64,000 nt of DNA from Triatoma infestans. Its lineage: Eukaryota; Arthropoda; Insecta; Hemiptera; Reduviidae. The position numbers and the translations under genes are program-made. Shown in pieces: positions 1 through 11,582 of this stretch. Every line of letters begins with the position of its first letter. The stretch's first letter is position 1. The stretch is taken from the NCBI GenBank assembly GCA_011037195.1, contig JAAEAF010014741.1, positions 37,016 through 101,015 of the forward strand, in the 5' to 3' direction. The notes under the pieces were generated by a model. That model worked only from the letters and a program-made list of their open reading frames with translations, did no database searches and was not told the origin of the DNA.

Positions 1-576
1 ATGTTATATTTGTGTAAAGGTAATTTGTTTATTGGTTTTAATAGGGTTGTTAGGGCCTGCTTTAACTCGCCTAAATCACCCTTCATTAAAAGTTTATTTT
101 AGTTTTGATTATAAAGTTATGCATGCACTAGGACGCATTTGTATTCCTTAAGCCAATATCCTTTCTGCACTGTTAGAAAATCATTTCCGAACTTTGTTTA
201 GTGTTTGTTAAATATTCTTCTCGCCAAAACATAAGTGGAACTGTTAGTAGTCAGTTTCTATCTCAGTTTTATTTGCAAAGGCAGTTTATCTGTGTGATTT
301 ATTTATTGTTAATTTATAGATGATCTTAAAATTTAACTTGCTATAAATATAAATACTTTTTAAATATAATATAAAATTAAATTGGGAGTTTTCTTTCATA
401 CCACTACTATTTGCGACTAGATATATATTTTTCTTCGTTGTTAACTTAAGCTATAAAATATTACTAATATAGGTATAAACTATATTTTATATACATTTTT
501 CTCGCTTCCATTTTTTTTGTTTCTCTCGCTTCCTTTCTTTTGATTGATATAGCATCAACAATAACCTCGTCTTGAA
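1..576. other. AT-rich DNA, no feature seen
   Basis: A+T-rich sequence with short pyrimidine runs near 500-540. No reading frame with recognisable protein similarity and no repeat shared with the rest of the window was found. Confidence 0.5.
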
Positions 577-630
577 CCAGTCGATGACCACAAAAAGAAG
601 CAGACTATCACGGAAAATAACTCTGATGCA
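577..630 (+). repeat. Fragment of the 60-kb foldback repeat
   Basis: About 50 bases here (gatgaccacaaa, then gaagcag, then cacggaaaat, then ctctgatgc) match the right arm of the foldback element at 60053-60126 with scattered substitutions. Only one arm is present, so this is a partial, diverged copy of the same family. Confidence 0.55.
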
Positions 631-714
631 TTTAATGTGTATTAATATTATATGAATGTTAGAATATATTGTATCAAAGTGGTACTTGAAAGATATTTAC
701 GCTACTGTTCCCCC

Positions 715-885
715 ATATCCCAAAAAAGCCATTTTGCTAAATGTTGCAGATAAAAGTGAGAGGTAATTACGTTTATAGATAGTAAACAAAGTTTAAAGAA
801 AATCGTTTGAGCCATTTTCGAGAAAATAGCGAAAACTGAGAAAAAAAAAATCAGTAAAGATGCACTCTTGGTTGATGGATTTCTT
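715..885 (-). repeat. F1 repeat fragment
   Basis: On the minus strand this contains the F1 landmarks in order: a CTCRAAAATGGCT-like core followed by the segment matching AACGATTTTCTTTAAAC and the downstream region. It lacks both termini, so it is an old truncated F1 copy. Confidence 0.55.
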
Positions 886-930
886 CAGAAATCTTCATAT
901 TAGATCATAGTGCATAAACAGAATACTAAG

Positions 931-1230
931 TACAACGGCAAGAGAGAGAACACAAGCCCGACCGAGAGAAAACAGACTCTCTCTGGTACTCTCTAACTTA
1001 AGCAGGCTAGAGTGGGGAGAACCTATATATAAGCCAGTGAGAGATCGATATCTGTCTATCAGATTCAACCATATACATCGCATCGTGTCATAACTCTACT
1101 CTTTATTCTATAAAATCATTACAGGTCCCGTGCAGTTTGTCTATGCTTATAGTTATACGTATTATAGCAGTGTCTTCATATCTCGTTTAATTAATCAATC
1201 CCAATTTCTCTCCTCATCAACTCCATTATA
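931..1230 (+). mobile_element. Solo LTR, family LTR-A, copy 1
   Basis: A 300-bp unit ending in CTCCATTATA, repeated at 19024-19310 and 40069-40358. It is flanked by the 5-bp direct repeat CTAAG (926-930 and 1231-1235), as expected for a target duplication left by integrase. The other copies begin TGTAAC; this one begins TACAAC, one change from the canonical TG. There is no internal coding region, so it is best explained as a solo LTR left after recombination between two LTRs. Whether it belongs to the Ty3/gypsy or the BEL/Pao group cannot be told from the LTR alone. Confidence 0.75.
1024..1064 (+). promoter_or_regulatory. TATA box and initiator in LTR-A
   Basis: TATATATAAG lies at 1024-1033, and a TCAGAT initiator-like hexamer is centred at 1061, about 30-35 bases downstream. 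The same pair is seen in the copy at 19 kb (TATATAAG at 19095-19102, TCAGAT around 19134). The spacing fits an RNA polymerase II core promoter, as LTRs carry. Activity is inferred. Confidence 0.5.
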
Positions 1231-2897
1231 CTAAGCTTGAGCTTTCCTACGATTTTTTTTTGTGATCACACACATGCTGTTATTCGCATGCACACATACG
1301 CGTACATTCGCTAAAACACTTTTTTCGTCGTTTCACAATAGGGAACCTCAATTTCATCAATTGAGAAACTACCAGAAGTAAGAGAATCCAAAAAGGCTCT
1401 GACTTACAGGTTTTCAACGAGTTCTAAAATATCCTCTTGATAATTCTTTGCGTAAGTTTTAACCCCAATTTCGCGAAAACGGATTTCTATTGTCTCTTGA
1501 TAGCTCGTTCCCCACCAAATCGTAAGGCGGCACTCGGATTGTGACCTTTTTCAACCTACCAGTACGTTACCTGAGTTTCTCTAGAACAGTGTGCACATCA
1601 TCAATCGTTTGTGCGGTTAAATTTTTTTTTCTCTAAGCTAAAAAAATTTTCTCACTAACCAAATTTATCTGTGAAGACCGTGAGGGTAACGTTGCAATAG
1701 GACTTTAGATCAGTTCTGTCTAATTTAATTAGAGCTGGTGTAACTTTCTAATTTGTGATTCTCCGATAAACACTCAGGTCGCTTTTAATCTCACTTCTAC
1801 GTCATGTTGTATTTATGCTTTATAGCTGCAATTTCTTAATAACTAAATAAATTAATTTCATTCAATAATAATGATCTGAATCGCAGTTTCATTTCGAAAT
1901 CATGTGTCCTATGGAAAAAGAATAAATAGTTACAATATACTGTGTATATTTTATTTTACTTCCCTCGTAATAACTTATAGTATTTTCAAATAAGTTTTCA
2001 ATTTCTCAATTCACAATTTCTTTATGAAAACTTCACGTTATCAGTTTCCTGTTTAAAATAAAAGGAAACTTACATCTTCTGACTATTTCCAAGAATAGTT
2101 AGAAAATAGTTTAATTCTATTAAATATTTAGTAATTAAATTTAGTGCATTTAAATAAAAGGTACTACAAATTTAAATTTAGTGCAAGTTCTATGTCATAT
2201 GTCAGTTGAATAGGACGCTATACCTCCACCAACTCAGTAGCAATGTCCATCTGCCTTTATTTAATTTACTTCCAATGCGCACATTAAGGATGACTAGCCT
2301 CCCGGATCAGGGGATTTATGGAACAAAATAGGCTATTTAAATTACCTATCAATGACCAGTACGTGCAACATGTCTCATATTTTGTAAGGTACATTCCTAA
2401 AGTTTAATCACGAATGCAGAATATACCCAAGAAATACACCTACTACATCTTTAACAGATTATAATTAAATTTTAAATGATAATGCAGAAAGAAAGATGAA
2501 TGAATGGTTACTGTATAGGAAAGTAGAATACTTTCGAGAAATAATTGGAAATTTTGTTAACAGAAGCCAAATTTTAAAAATATATATCCTAAGTGCAAGA
2601 CGCTTTCTTTAATTCACATTGTGTGTATGTTATTTCTAATGAAAAATTACTACCCCATCAGAATTTAGATTTAGGAGTGGATCTCCATCGCTGCAAACTC
2701 AATGTACTCTTTCTGCCACTCTTCTAATCAGAGCACGCAATTTGAACTTATACCCCTAATTAGGTCAAGGTATATTTTCCCCCTCAAAAGCGAAGACGTT
2801 TGAGAATTCTCCTCTCTCACAAAGCAACCTGTCGCTCACAGTAAATTAGATTATTTTAGAGGATAGTTTACTGCGACTAAAAATAACTATTGTACCT
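1231..2897. other. No gene or repeat recognised
   Basis: Non-coding A+T-rich sequence. Apart from the 5-bp LTR-A target duplication at its left edge I see no structured repeat and no credible coding segment. Confidence 0.45.
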
Positions 2898-3076
2898 CCA
2901 AGCTTTCTCAGTAGACTGTCGGTCTGCGAGCAATGTTCTCTAGCTAGAGACAACACTGCCGATTTCGGACAATAGAGGCTCCTACGAAGAGAAAATCTAA
3001 GAGCAGCAGTGCTGGATTTGAACCCGGAACATCCGCATGGAGTCTAGCGCGCTAGCACTGAGTTAATCCCTTCCCT
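2898..3076 (-). mobile_element. tRNA-derived SINE (SINE-1), minus strand
   Basis: Read on the minus strand, the unit starts GGGATTAACTCAGTG, a tRNA-type A box region, then has the B box GGTTCAAATCC (plus coordinates 3014-3024), and continues into a body ending near TACTGAGAAAGCTTGG. Head and body match the copies at 22.8 and 41.3 kb. The A and B boxes are the internal RNA polymerase III promoter. The distal 3' tail is missing or diverged. Confidence 0.8.
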
Positions 3077-3690
3077 GCCCCTCACAGTAGCTTAGGCATG
3101 AGCTACGGTGTTTCTTCCGAATTCTGCAGCAGCTATGATCAACTAGGCCCATAAATGCATAGAAAAATGCATAGTGCCAAAATGACCATGAACAGATCAA
3201 CTAGCATTTTATAAGGCCACTTTTTTTTCTAAGAGGTCTTTCTTAAAAGCCGGCCAAATAAAGAATCTTGTTAGCATTTTCCCTGGGGGTACAATTCAAA
3301 AGCAAATATCCATATCCATGTTTTAAAGGATGATCCATAACATGATTGTTATAACTTTCTCAGATATGGAGGTATGTCAAGGGAGGCTCCAGGCTAACTT
3401 TAAATCGCTAACTAATTTCTCCCAATATTCTATCAGTCTCAGATGTTAATGATATAAATCCTAAGACGCTCCACCGATAGATGCCAAGAAATAAGAAGCC
3501 TAATGCTTTCTTCGATTGCGGAGTGCCTTCAAAATTTATAATTAATGACTTCGATATAGCAGTTTCTGACTAGTTGCTTTTAAGAATAAATCTTTCTAAA
3601 TCTTAATGGGATACAAAAATAATAAATGCAATACTACTGTAATTAGCATCTATTAAAAAAATTAAATCTTTGATCAATTAATTTTTTACT
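3077..3690. other. No gene recognised
   Basis: Mixed-composition spacer between SINE-1 and F1. No open frame with similarity to a known family and no repeated block found. Confidence 0.4.
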
Positions 3691-4368
3691 TTTTACTTTC
3701 TCTTACTCCTAGTAAGAGGAAGTATTGTAATCGTGTCAAATTTTTCGATATCGAGTTTTCACCGGAAATATCCGTTTTGAGGTCCCCTGAGTCCAAAAAA
3801 GTGGTTTTAGCAAAAATGTTTTAGCTCAAAAACAGCAAATGAACAGCATACGAAAAATCGTAGAAAGTTGAAACTTGATATTCCGTTTAGGGGTCACCAT
3901 GGGATCTGACTGTACGTTATCTGACAAAATTCCTCAACCGGAAGTACCACTTTACTAGTTGGATTTTTTACTTTTTTGCAATTTTCTCAAAAATACTCCG
4001 ACGATTTCTTGAAACGTGGTATAATAAACTAAACTGCAATGATCTACAACTTTTATTTTTAACATTTCTCTGGGAAAATTCATTTAAGGCACTTTTAGGG
4101 GAGGGTGGGGTTATATTTTTCTCTAAAGTGCTATCACAGTTGATTATACAATTCTATCATCCAAACAAAATTAATTAGAAATAAATAGATGGCCAAAATT
4201 CCGAGTTTCAAGAAAATTAGTAAACCGGAAGTGCGCTTTTACTGAACAGTTTTTTCAGTTTTCGACGATCTCATTAAATTTGGTACATAAACTATAAAAG
4301 CTATCAATTATAATTTGGAGAACTGGAGTAAGAGAAAGTAGTGTGAGTGTTTCACACCAGATTTTTTA
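3691..4368 (+). mobile_element. F1 element, one-unit copy
   Basis: This copy starts TTTTACTTTCTCTTACTCC and ends with GGAGTAAGAGAAAGT followed by GTGTGAGTGTTTCACACC and a T run. The start and end segments are reverse complements over about 15 bases. It carries only one internal unit (one Y-rich block and one gggaaaattcatttaagg block near 4072), whereas other copies carry two or three. The TG microsatellite found in other copies is absent. No protein is encoded. It is a non-autonomous element of unknown class. Confidence 0.75.
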
Positions 4369-5923
4369 TATTCTAAGCATCCTTAAATAAACGATATATC
4401 GTTTATAAAGAGTAATATTTCTACTAAAAGATAAGTATATCTTTATCTGCTGGAAGAGTGTTTGGTAATGACAAGAAGGAAAGGTGCTGGAAGGAAGTGG
4501 AGTCCAATCATCTTAAGTGTTGTGGCTACCTCCATCGTCCTCCCTAGGGGGCGCTACTCCACCGTCAATAGTCCTACAACTAGTGGTGTAGCTGACTTGC
4601 CACTACCTCAGAAGCATCCTTGCTGAAACTTTCCCACTAACTTGCCGCCTCCGGCACGCGTGATTAGTGGTTATCTGGCTGCTTGTACTACTCTCCCATC
4701 TACCCACAGTATCAAACTACGCTAGTGAACTACTATCAAGAAACTACCCATAGGTAATCTCGTTTTACCAACAACCCCCTTTATTCTCTAATACGCTAAC
4801 ACTGCTGAAACGCTAAGAATACTTGTAAAACATAGTGGTTGTATTTGTGAACACTATAGATCTACAAAATTGTTTAAAATAACTTCCTGTCTAATAAATA
4901 GATACAAGACTGAAAGGACCAAACACAAACTGTTACAATAATAAAACTTCATATCTGAAATTTAATAAAAGTAAAATTTGTTTCTTTATAAATTATATAC
5001 TTGACTTTCTATAAACAATTCATTTCTCTCTCAGGTCTGTAAATTTCAGTTTTTTTCTTGATTAAACTCTCAACAGAATATTTGGTTTTTCGCTGTTAAT
5101 AAATCTGTCAACACAAACGTCGAATTTCAAATGAAATACGAGCAATACTTTAGAACTGACTTGTATACAGATTTCCCCACCCTTTTTTGTTTTTTTGTTT
5201 TTTTTTTTACTTATTCTTCTTGATAAAAAAATTGATATTCATCTCTTCGGTAAGAAAAATATTACTTTTAGCATGTTAATACTAAACTAATAAGTCTTGC
5301 AAATAAGGCGCTACAATAACTGTGATGTTAAAAGGTGGACCGTCAATTTGAGATGTATTGCATGTTACTATGTTATAGCCAGTGCCTTTGATTTAGTTTG
5401 TATATTAATTTGAGTAATATGTAGTTAAGTTTGTCTGTTATCCACCTCCGCCCCAAGGCACCGATCGGTAGATGGATGTAAATCCTGCCTTAAGAAACAG
5501 GCTGTACTTTACTTTTATTAAGTTATGGATTAAACGGATGAAATATGGATGGATAAAATTCACTATATTTTTTTAAATAGAAAAACTACGATAAATATAT
5601 TATATTTACTTTAAAAAATGGAATTCTCCGTAAAAAAAGTAAGTAAAGAAAAGTTTTTTCACAATGCAAGGTCAAGGTTGAACCAAAGTTAAAGAAGAAT
5701 GGAATGTATGCTCTTCTTTGATTAAACAGCTTGTTTGCTTTTTATTATACCGATATCAACTCAGAAGTTTTTTACCTTGCCTCGACTAGTGCGGTAGGAA
5801 TAAATTTGAATCGAAGATGAAGAATATATTTATTTGTTAGGCTGTTTATTTCTGTAATATATACATTAGATTTAGCAAAAATTAATTGATTATTATAAAA
5901 TTACTGAAATTTGTATTGGGGAA
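4369..5923. other. Spacer with one G+C-richer patch
   Basis: Most of this is A+T-rich. Positions about 4450-4720 are distinctly richer in G+C and contain no open frame that I recognise. A second, milder patch lies near 5440-5490. No copy of either was found elsewhere in the window. Confidence 0.4.
5770..5850 (+). repeat. Short interspersed repeat, copy 1
   Basis: About 80 bases matching 7125-7205, including the shared string aataaatttgaa, with neighbouring matches (accttg, gaagaa, ttgttngg). The pair lies 1.3 kb apart in the same orientation. Its nature is unknown. Confidence 0.45.
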
Positions 5924-6565
5924 TGTAGTGGAATCGTTTGTCGTATGATCTGATCCCACCGTGATACGACCACCAGATGTAGTGGAATCGGTTATTGTGA
6001 TTCCTGAGCTATGTGGTAAATGTCTTGAAGAGGGCGGAAGTTAGTTTAGAGATTTCTGGTAGTTACTGCTCGAATTATTAACACTGAATTTATAAAAATA
6101 GACTGTATTTGTACAATAATTTAAACGTGAGTGATGGTAACTATTAACAAGAAATACTTAGAAATAAATAGGAGATAAATAACTAATAATTTAGAATGAT
6201 TAAAATAAATGAACTATGATGCACAACTAAGGAAATAAGTATAAATAAAACCTGTATAGGGACGCGGAATTGCTGCTCGTATAATGCTCTTGAAGACGTA
6301 CTGAAGTGTAATCATCCCCTCTTCCAATGGGGCGAAGTTTATATCAGTGATCGCAACACTCACACCAAGACATCTGTCCTAGTGTGCGACCTAGTGCGAC
6401 CTTCGTTAGTTCGGTGACCAGAGATTTAGGTCAGTGGGCAGCCTATCGGTGCTTGCTTTGATGTAAAGTATTGACCCTTGGTTTTGTTTGTTTGGCCGCG
6501 GCCTTGTCTTGAAGACAGCGGCCGACTAGGCCACTAGTTATAAATTATTCTTTCTTTTTTTTATG
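5924..6565 (+). mobile_element. LTR-B, partial copy
   Basis: This begins TGTAGTGGAATC as in the intact copy at 52172-52928 and follows it through the cttgaagagg block, the acnctgantttannaaaatag block, the agggacgcg segment and a GGGGCGAAGTTTATAT promoter-like stretch, to about 6550. The LTR-B 3' terminus is not recognisable. A second TGTAGTGGAATCG start lies at 5978, so the first 54 bases may be a short duplication. No target duplication identified. Confidence 0.6.
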
Positions 6566-6874
6566 TGTTGTGAAGGTTTGAAATTGCTATGACCTAGCCA
6601 TGTCATTACAGGAAGTTCCAGTTTTAGTCGTAGTTACACTCTGGCCGACTCAATAGTTTGTTCCAGCTACCGTAGTTTGTAGATTGTTTATAAAATTGAG
6701 TACTATCATCTGTAAAGTGGTTCTTTCTTGGGATTTCTAGCTCAGTTGTGCACAAACAACAGAAAACCCAAAGCGATAAGCAGTACTTTAGTTTTGAAAT
6801 ACTCAAAACTTGTTCATTGCAGTCTTATTTGCCTATGAACGGAGCTATCTAAGTATAGAATCCATTATTTTTTC
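6566..6874. other. No feature seen
   Basis: Short spacer between an LTR-B remnant and a SINE fragment. Nothing recognised. Confidence 0.35.
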
Positions 6875-7000
6875 ACAACCTCTATGGTCATTTGCGCCCG
6901 GAGCCTATTCAGTGCACTGCCGGCGTCTGGACAGTGTTCTCTCGTTACAGACAACACTATTCATCACCGGACAGAGAGCTATTGAGGCCTCTTCGTTATT
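6875..7000 (-). mobile_element. SINE-1 body and 3' part, minus strand
   Basis: On the minus strand this reads cagtgcactgaataggctcc followed by gggcgcaaatgacca, matching the SINE end at 57726-57808. Its upstream part (gtccggtgatgaatagtgttg) matches the SINE-1 body at 2.9 and 41.3 kb. It therefore links the tRNA-headed SINE-1 body to the ggcgc stem-loop tail. The tRNA head is absent (5' truncated). Confidence 0.65.
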
Positions 7001-7676
7001 AAACAGGTTCATAAAATATGTCAATCCTAATTGAGCAAATCAAGCCAAATTTTGTGAACTCTCTTAATCTGCCTTAAACTCTCCGAGTGGTGGGAAAAGG
7101 CCTGTATGGGCAAGACAAGAAAGCTTGAAGACCTTGTCTTGACTCGTGCTGTAAGAATAAATTTGAACCGAAGAACAAGAATATCTTCATTTGTTTGGTA
7201 AATCCTCTTACAAACTTTTCATTGCCTTTTTCTCAAAAAAAAAACAAACAAACAAAAAAAACCTTTTTTGCAAAACAACAAAGAAATAAAAATACAAGAA
7301 TAAATCTCGAATATTTAATGCCGATTCACTTCTTAAAAATATATTTCGAAAATTTAATAAACAAATAACTAACTCGTAATAATTCGATAAATTAATATAC
7401 TATACAATTGGACGACGCTAATGGTTATTGATGGTCATCCAATTTGGCAAACTATAAATAGTTTATTTACTAACAATACAGTAAACTCTCTATTTCTATT
7501 TTAGTTGACATGGAGCCTGATTACCTTCACTATATAAATAAATACGATATGGATTCTATAACATATTGCAGAGATTATTTTAGGCCTAATGTAGGTAATC
7601 TTCGATTATGTTTTGCAACATATTAATTTATTTTAAATTTTTGATAAAATTTTTAAGATGTATATTTCTAAATATT
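7001..7676. other. Spacer
   Basis: Contains the second copy (7125-7205) of the short repeat at 5770-5850. The rest is A+T-rich with A runs near 7240. No gene seen. Confidence 0.4.
7125..7205 (+). repeat. Short interspersed repeat, copy 2
   Basis: Partner of 5770-5850 in the same orientation, diverged by substitutions and small indels. Confidence 0.45.
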
Positions 7677-8698
7677 TTTTTACTTTCTCTTACTCCTTGT
7701 AAGAGGAAGTATTGCAATCGTGTCAAATTTTTGATATCGAGTTTTCACCGGAAATATACGTTTTGAGGTCCCCTGAGTCCAAAAAAGTGGTTTTTAGCTA
7801 ATGGTCTGGTGTGTGTGTGTGTATGCGCGCGCGTGTGAATGTGAACAGCATAGCTCAAAAACGTATTACCGTAGAAAGTTGAAACTTGATATTCCGTTTA
7901 AGTATCACCATGGCACCTGACAGTGGGTCATCTGTCAAAATTCCTCAACCAGAAGTACAATTTTACTTGTTGTTTTTTTTTACTTTTTTGCGTTTTTCTT
8001 AAAAATGGCTCCGACGATTTTCTTTAAACTTGATACTTCAACTACACATACAAAGAGCAACTTTTATTTAAAATGTTTCTCTGGGAAAATTCATTTAACA
8101 GCAGTTATGAGGGAGTTGCGGGGTTAGATTTTCATCTAAAGTGCAATTTCAGTTTATTAAACAATTCTATCATCTAAATAATGTTAATTAGAATTGAATA
8201 TGTTGTTGAAATTCCGAGTTTCAAAAAAAAAAAAAAAACGGATAACCGGGAGTACGTTTACATTACCACTTTACTACATGTTTTTTTTTTTCACTTTTTC
8301 GCGATTTTCTCAAAAATATCTCCAACGATTTATTTGAAACTTCTTATATAAACTACACATACAATGATCTACAACTTCTGCTTAAAACATTTCTTCGGGA
8401 AAATTCATTTAAGGACACTTTTGGAGGAAGAGTGGGAGTTATGTTTTTTCTCTAAAGTGCTATCATAGTTGATTGTACAATTCTATCATCCAAACACAAT
8501 TAATTAGAAATAAATAGATGGTCGAAATTCCGAGTTTCAAGGAAATTAGTAAACCGGAAGTGCGCTTTTACTGTACAGTTTTTGACGAATTTCATTAAAT
8601 TTGGTACACAAACTATAAAATTTGTTAATTATAATTTAGAGAACTGGAGTAAGAGAAATTTGTGTGATTGTTTCACACCAAATTTTTTTTAATTTTTT
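7677..8698 (+). mobile_element. F1 element, two-unit copy
   Basis: This starts TTTTACTTTCTCTTACTCC and ends GGAGTAAGAGAAA, then GTGTGATTGTTTCACACC. It has two internal units: the gggaaaattcattta landmark occurs near 8086 and again near 8397, about 310 bases apart. A TG/GC-rich microsatellite lies at 7805-7840, at the same internal position as in other F1 copies. No coding capacity. Confidence 0.8.
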
Positions 8699-8994
8699 AT
8701 TTTTTAATGAAGCGTATTAAAAAATGTGAGTTTTTTTATTTTTCTCACAAACATCGAAATTGCGTCTGTTTTTAAATTTTATCTGATATTTCATTTGTTT
8801 CAAACGCTATTAAAATATTTGGATAATAATTAAAAAAAAAAATGTTTAATTATAAATTTATTTTCTAATAATAGAAGCTATTCCAGAAAAGTCTAATATT
8901 GTAATATGAAAATTTATTATTAAAGTTAGATTCATATTTAATAAAATATTACAATAACAAAATAATATTACAATTAACAAAAATAACTTCCCAA

Positions 8995-9080
8995 AACCCC
9001 AGCTCGAGTGGCCATAGAACGAGAAAGGTTTATTGACTAGAGGCGCTAATGACCATCGTAGTCGATGCGCCGAAAAAAAA
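8995..9080 (+). mobile_element. 5'-truncated SINE-2 with 16-bp target duplication
   Basis: An 86-bp fragment from agctcgagtggccatag through the 3' stem-loop (GGCGC at 9042, GCGCC ending 9071) and a poly(A) tail. It is flanked by an exact 16-bp direct repeat, AAAAATAACTTCCCAA, at 8979-8994 and 9081-9096. Truncated start, A tail and target duplication together show insertion by target-primed reverse transcription. Longer copies are at 36.4 and 57.4 kb. Confidence 0.85.
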
Positions 9081-9096
9081 AAAAATAACTTCCCAA

Positions 9097-9110
9097 TAAA
9101 AGTTTTAATG

Positions 9111-9141
<31 letters not shown>

Positions 9142-9620
9142 GATGAAAATCAATTTCTATTATATGTACAACGTTTAACAATATAAAAAGATATTTTCTA
9201 ACAATATATAAACATCTCATTTTTCTCAAATATAGGTTAAATTTAAAGGTTTCTCATTGTGTATAAGAAAAGGTCTTCCAAGTTATTTATTGTATGTATT
9301 ACCATGTATTATTTTCTTCCAATGATATTGCCTATTTTTTTTTTGTATTATGTATTTTATTTATTGTGTTAAAAAGAATGATTTTTGCTTTTCATATAAT
9401 ATAAGAAATACTAATACTATATACACGAGTATATTATTTTCTCTTTCTCTAGATTTATTTTTTTTTTTTAATAAAGAATCAGAATAAATGAATGAAAATG
9501 GTTTAGTACAATTTTATGGTAGACAAATTTTCCTCTACATTGGGGATTGTATTCAGAGTATAGTTGCCCTAAAATGAATATGATGATATTGGGGATATAC
9601 ATGTTTGGGGGGTAAACACA
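9097..9620. other. Spacer with ATT microsatellite
   Basis: An (ATT)n run of about nine units lies at 9114-9141. The remainder is very A+T-rich with T runs. No gene or shared repeat seen. Confidence 0.45.
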
Positions 9621-9897
9621 TTTGAATGTAAACATTATAGTTCTGGAATAAACCCCAATAACAAAACAAATTTAACGTTATACAGATTTCCCAGAATTAA
9701 TTCCGCTAAATTAAATTTTTATATTAACATTCTATGTTTAAAGAAAATTGATGAAACGGTTTTCCAGAAAAAAAAAAAAAACAAAAAGTTAAAGAAAATA
9801 ATAAGAAACTCAGTAACCAGTGAAGATAAAATTTCACCATCCGATTTTCTTCAAAATTTAAATTACAGCAACGCCGGTAATTACCAATAATTGATAT
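9621..9897 (+). repeat. Interspersed repeat R5, copy 1, left part
   Basis: From catttgaatgtaaacattat to caataattgatata this matches 11268-11545 closely. Its continuation is found at 10959-11000 (cttaccatnactgat, aactatgtcga), on the far side of the LTR-C insertion. The copy is therefore split by a later insertion. Confidence 0.75.
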
Positions 9898-9901
9898 ATA
9901 T

Positions 9902-10954
9902 TGAAATGCAATTGGTGCGGATGTGTTGTGGTAGCTTGTAAGTGGCTTGAGCGGTTTTGTAAGGGGGCTTGTAAGTATATATGTTTAAAAGAGAAGTAAT
10001 TAGTAATAATCAAGAGTGCACCATTGTTTTTAAAATAAATATATTATTTTCTAAGCAAATTTAAGTACTTTACAATATCACGACTATATTTTAATAAATC
10101 AGATGTTTATGTAGAATAAAGGCAAATCTCAATCACTGGCACTGAGTTTAAGAGAGCGATTCCTGAAGCAACTGTTCTGGCTTGAATGTATACCACAGAC
10201 TGTATTGAAGGAATGTCCACTTTTCATAGTTCAAAACCTTTCAAATAATGCTGGTATGTCTAGAGGGAATTTTATTGTTTTACCCTAACTGTTTCTTGCC
10301 CTCTGTCTCTTGGTTTGCATTGACCTAGATTGTAGTACCTGGCTCTATGCCCAACACTAAAATACACTATTTGAACTAGCTAATTTTCAAAAAAATTATT
10401 TTACTAAACTATTTTCCAAAACTATTATTTTTCCATTTTCTTCTCCCACTTCATTATCCCCTTGGTGATGTTATGTTGTAGTAGCTTGTGTGTTTGTAAT
10501 ACGTAGTAGTTGTTATAGCACGTTGCGGTTTAGTAAGGGGCTTGTAAGTATATATGTTTAGGAGAGTGAAGTATCAGAAATAAGAAAGTAGTCACCACTG
10601 CTAACAATAAATAATATTAAAATACAACAACATTATTCTATTAACAATATCTATTAAAATAATAACTACAAGTTATTTGCAAAAAAGTTATTAACTTATT
10701 AATATGCACTGATGCTAAGAGAGCGAAAAACAAGTGCACTGCTTTTTGAATGTCTAGCCCAAAACTATATTCTTGTTTGAAAGCAGAAGGTAGACTGTTC
10801 GAAAGAATGCCTTCTCTTACAAAACAGTTGGCCAAGTACACTATTTAATTAGCTAGTTCAAAATACACTATTTGAACTAGCTAATTTTCACAAAATTATT
10901 TTACTAAACTATTTTCCAAAACTATTATTTTTTCCATTTCGTTCTTCCACTACA
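9902..10954 (+). mobile_element. Tandem LTR-C pair with almost no internal region
   Basis: This begins TGAAATGCAATTGG and ends TTCTTCCACTACA, with the 4-bp duplication ATAT on both sides (9898-9901, 10955-10958). It holds two LTR-C-like units head to tail, about 9902-10458 and 10467-10954. Each ends with the block aaatacactatttgaacta ... ttccattt. They are joined by only a few bases where an internal gag-pol region would normally be. The intact single copy is at 46842-47434. The second unit lacks the first dozen LTR bases. Confidence 0.75.
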
Positions 10955-10958
10955 ATAT

Positions 10959-11000
10959 CTTACCATTACTGATAACTATGTCGACTTTTGACGGGAACTA
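10959..11000 (+). repeat. Interspersed repeat R5, copy 1, right part
   Basis: Short continuation of the repeat interrupted at 9897. It aligns with 11546-11582 (cttaccat, then actatgtcga, then tttttg). Confidence 0.6.
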
Positions 11001-11267
11001 TGGAGTATGGACTATTCAGCCAAACATACAAACTATTCAGACATTCCAATCCATACTACAGCGACAGATGGTTGACGCTCCTTACTATGTCGCAAATCTC
11101 ACTCCACACAATATGACATCTAAATCTCATTCGTCAAAACTTGTGAAAACAAAATACCGTAAATACCTCACCACTCTCTCTCTCTCTCTCTCTCTCAGTG
11201 TTGCTCTAATCCATTTATACAAACTCTCGTCTCTACTACTATTCCTGAAAATTCATCTTGAGTGTAA

Positions 11268-11582
11268 AGACATTTGAATGTAAACATTATAGTTCTCGAT
11301 TAAACCCCAATAAAATAAGAATTTTAACGTTATACAGATTTTCCAGAATTAATTCCGCTAAATTAAATTTTTATATTAACATTCTATGTTTAAAGAGAAT
11401 TGATGAAACGGTTTTCCAGAAAAAAAAAATTAGAGAAAATAATAAGAAACTCAATAACCTGTGAAGATAAAATTGGCGTTTAACCGATTTTCTTCAAATT
11501 TGGAATCATAGCAATGCCGGTAATGTACCAATAATTTATATATATCTTACCATACTGATAAATAACTATGTCGATTTTTGCA
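11268..11582 (+). repeat. Interspersed repeat R5, copy 2 (uninterrupted)
   Basis: A single uninterrupted copy of the repeat split at 9621-9897/10959-11000. It shows the pre-insertion sequence tatatatatcttacc where copy 1 carries the LTR-C insertion. Its open frames are short and show no recognisable protein. A (TC)n run lies just upstream at 11176-11197. Confidence 0.7.

Noticed and set aside
3691..4368. F1 as a Helitron
   Set aside because: There is a subterminal hairpin, but the 5' TC and 3' CTRR ends and A/T insertion site are not evident, and the ends are complementary, which Helitrons lack.
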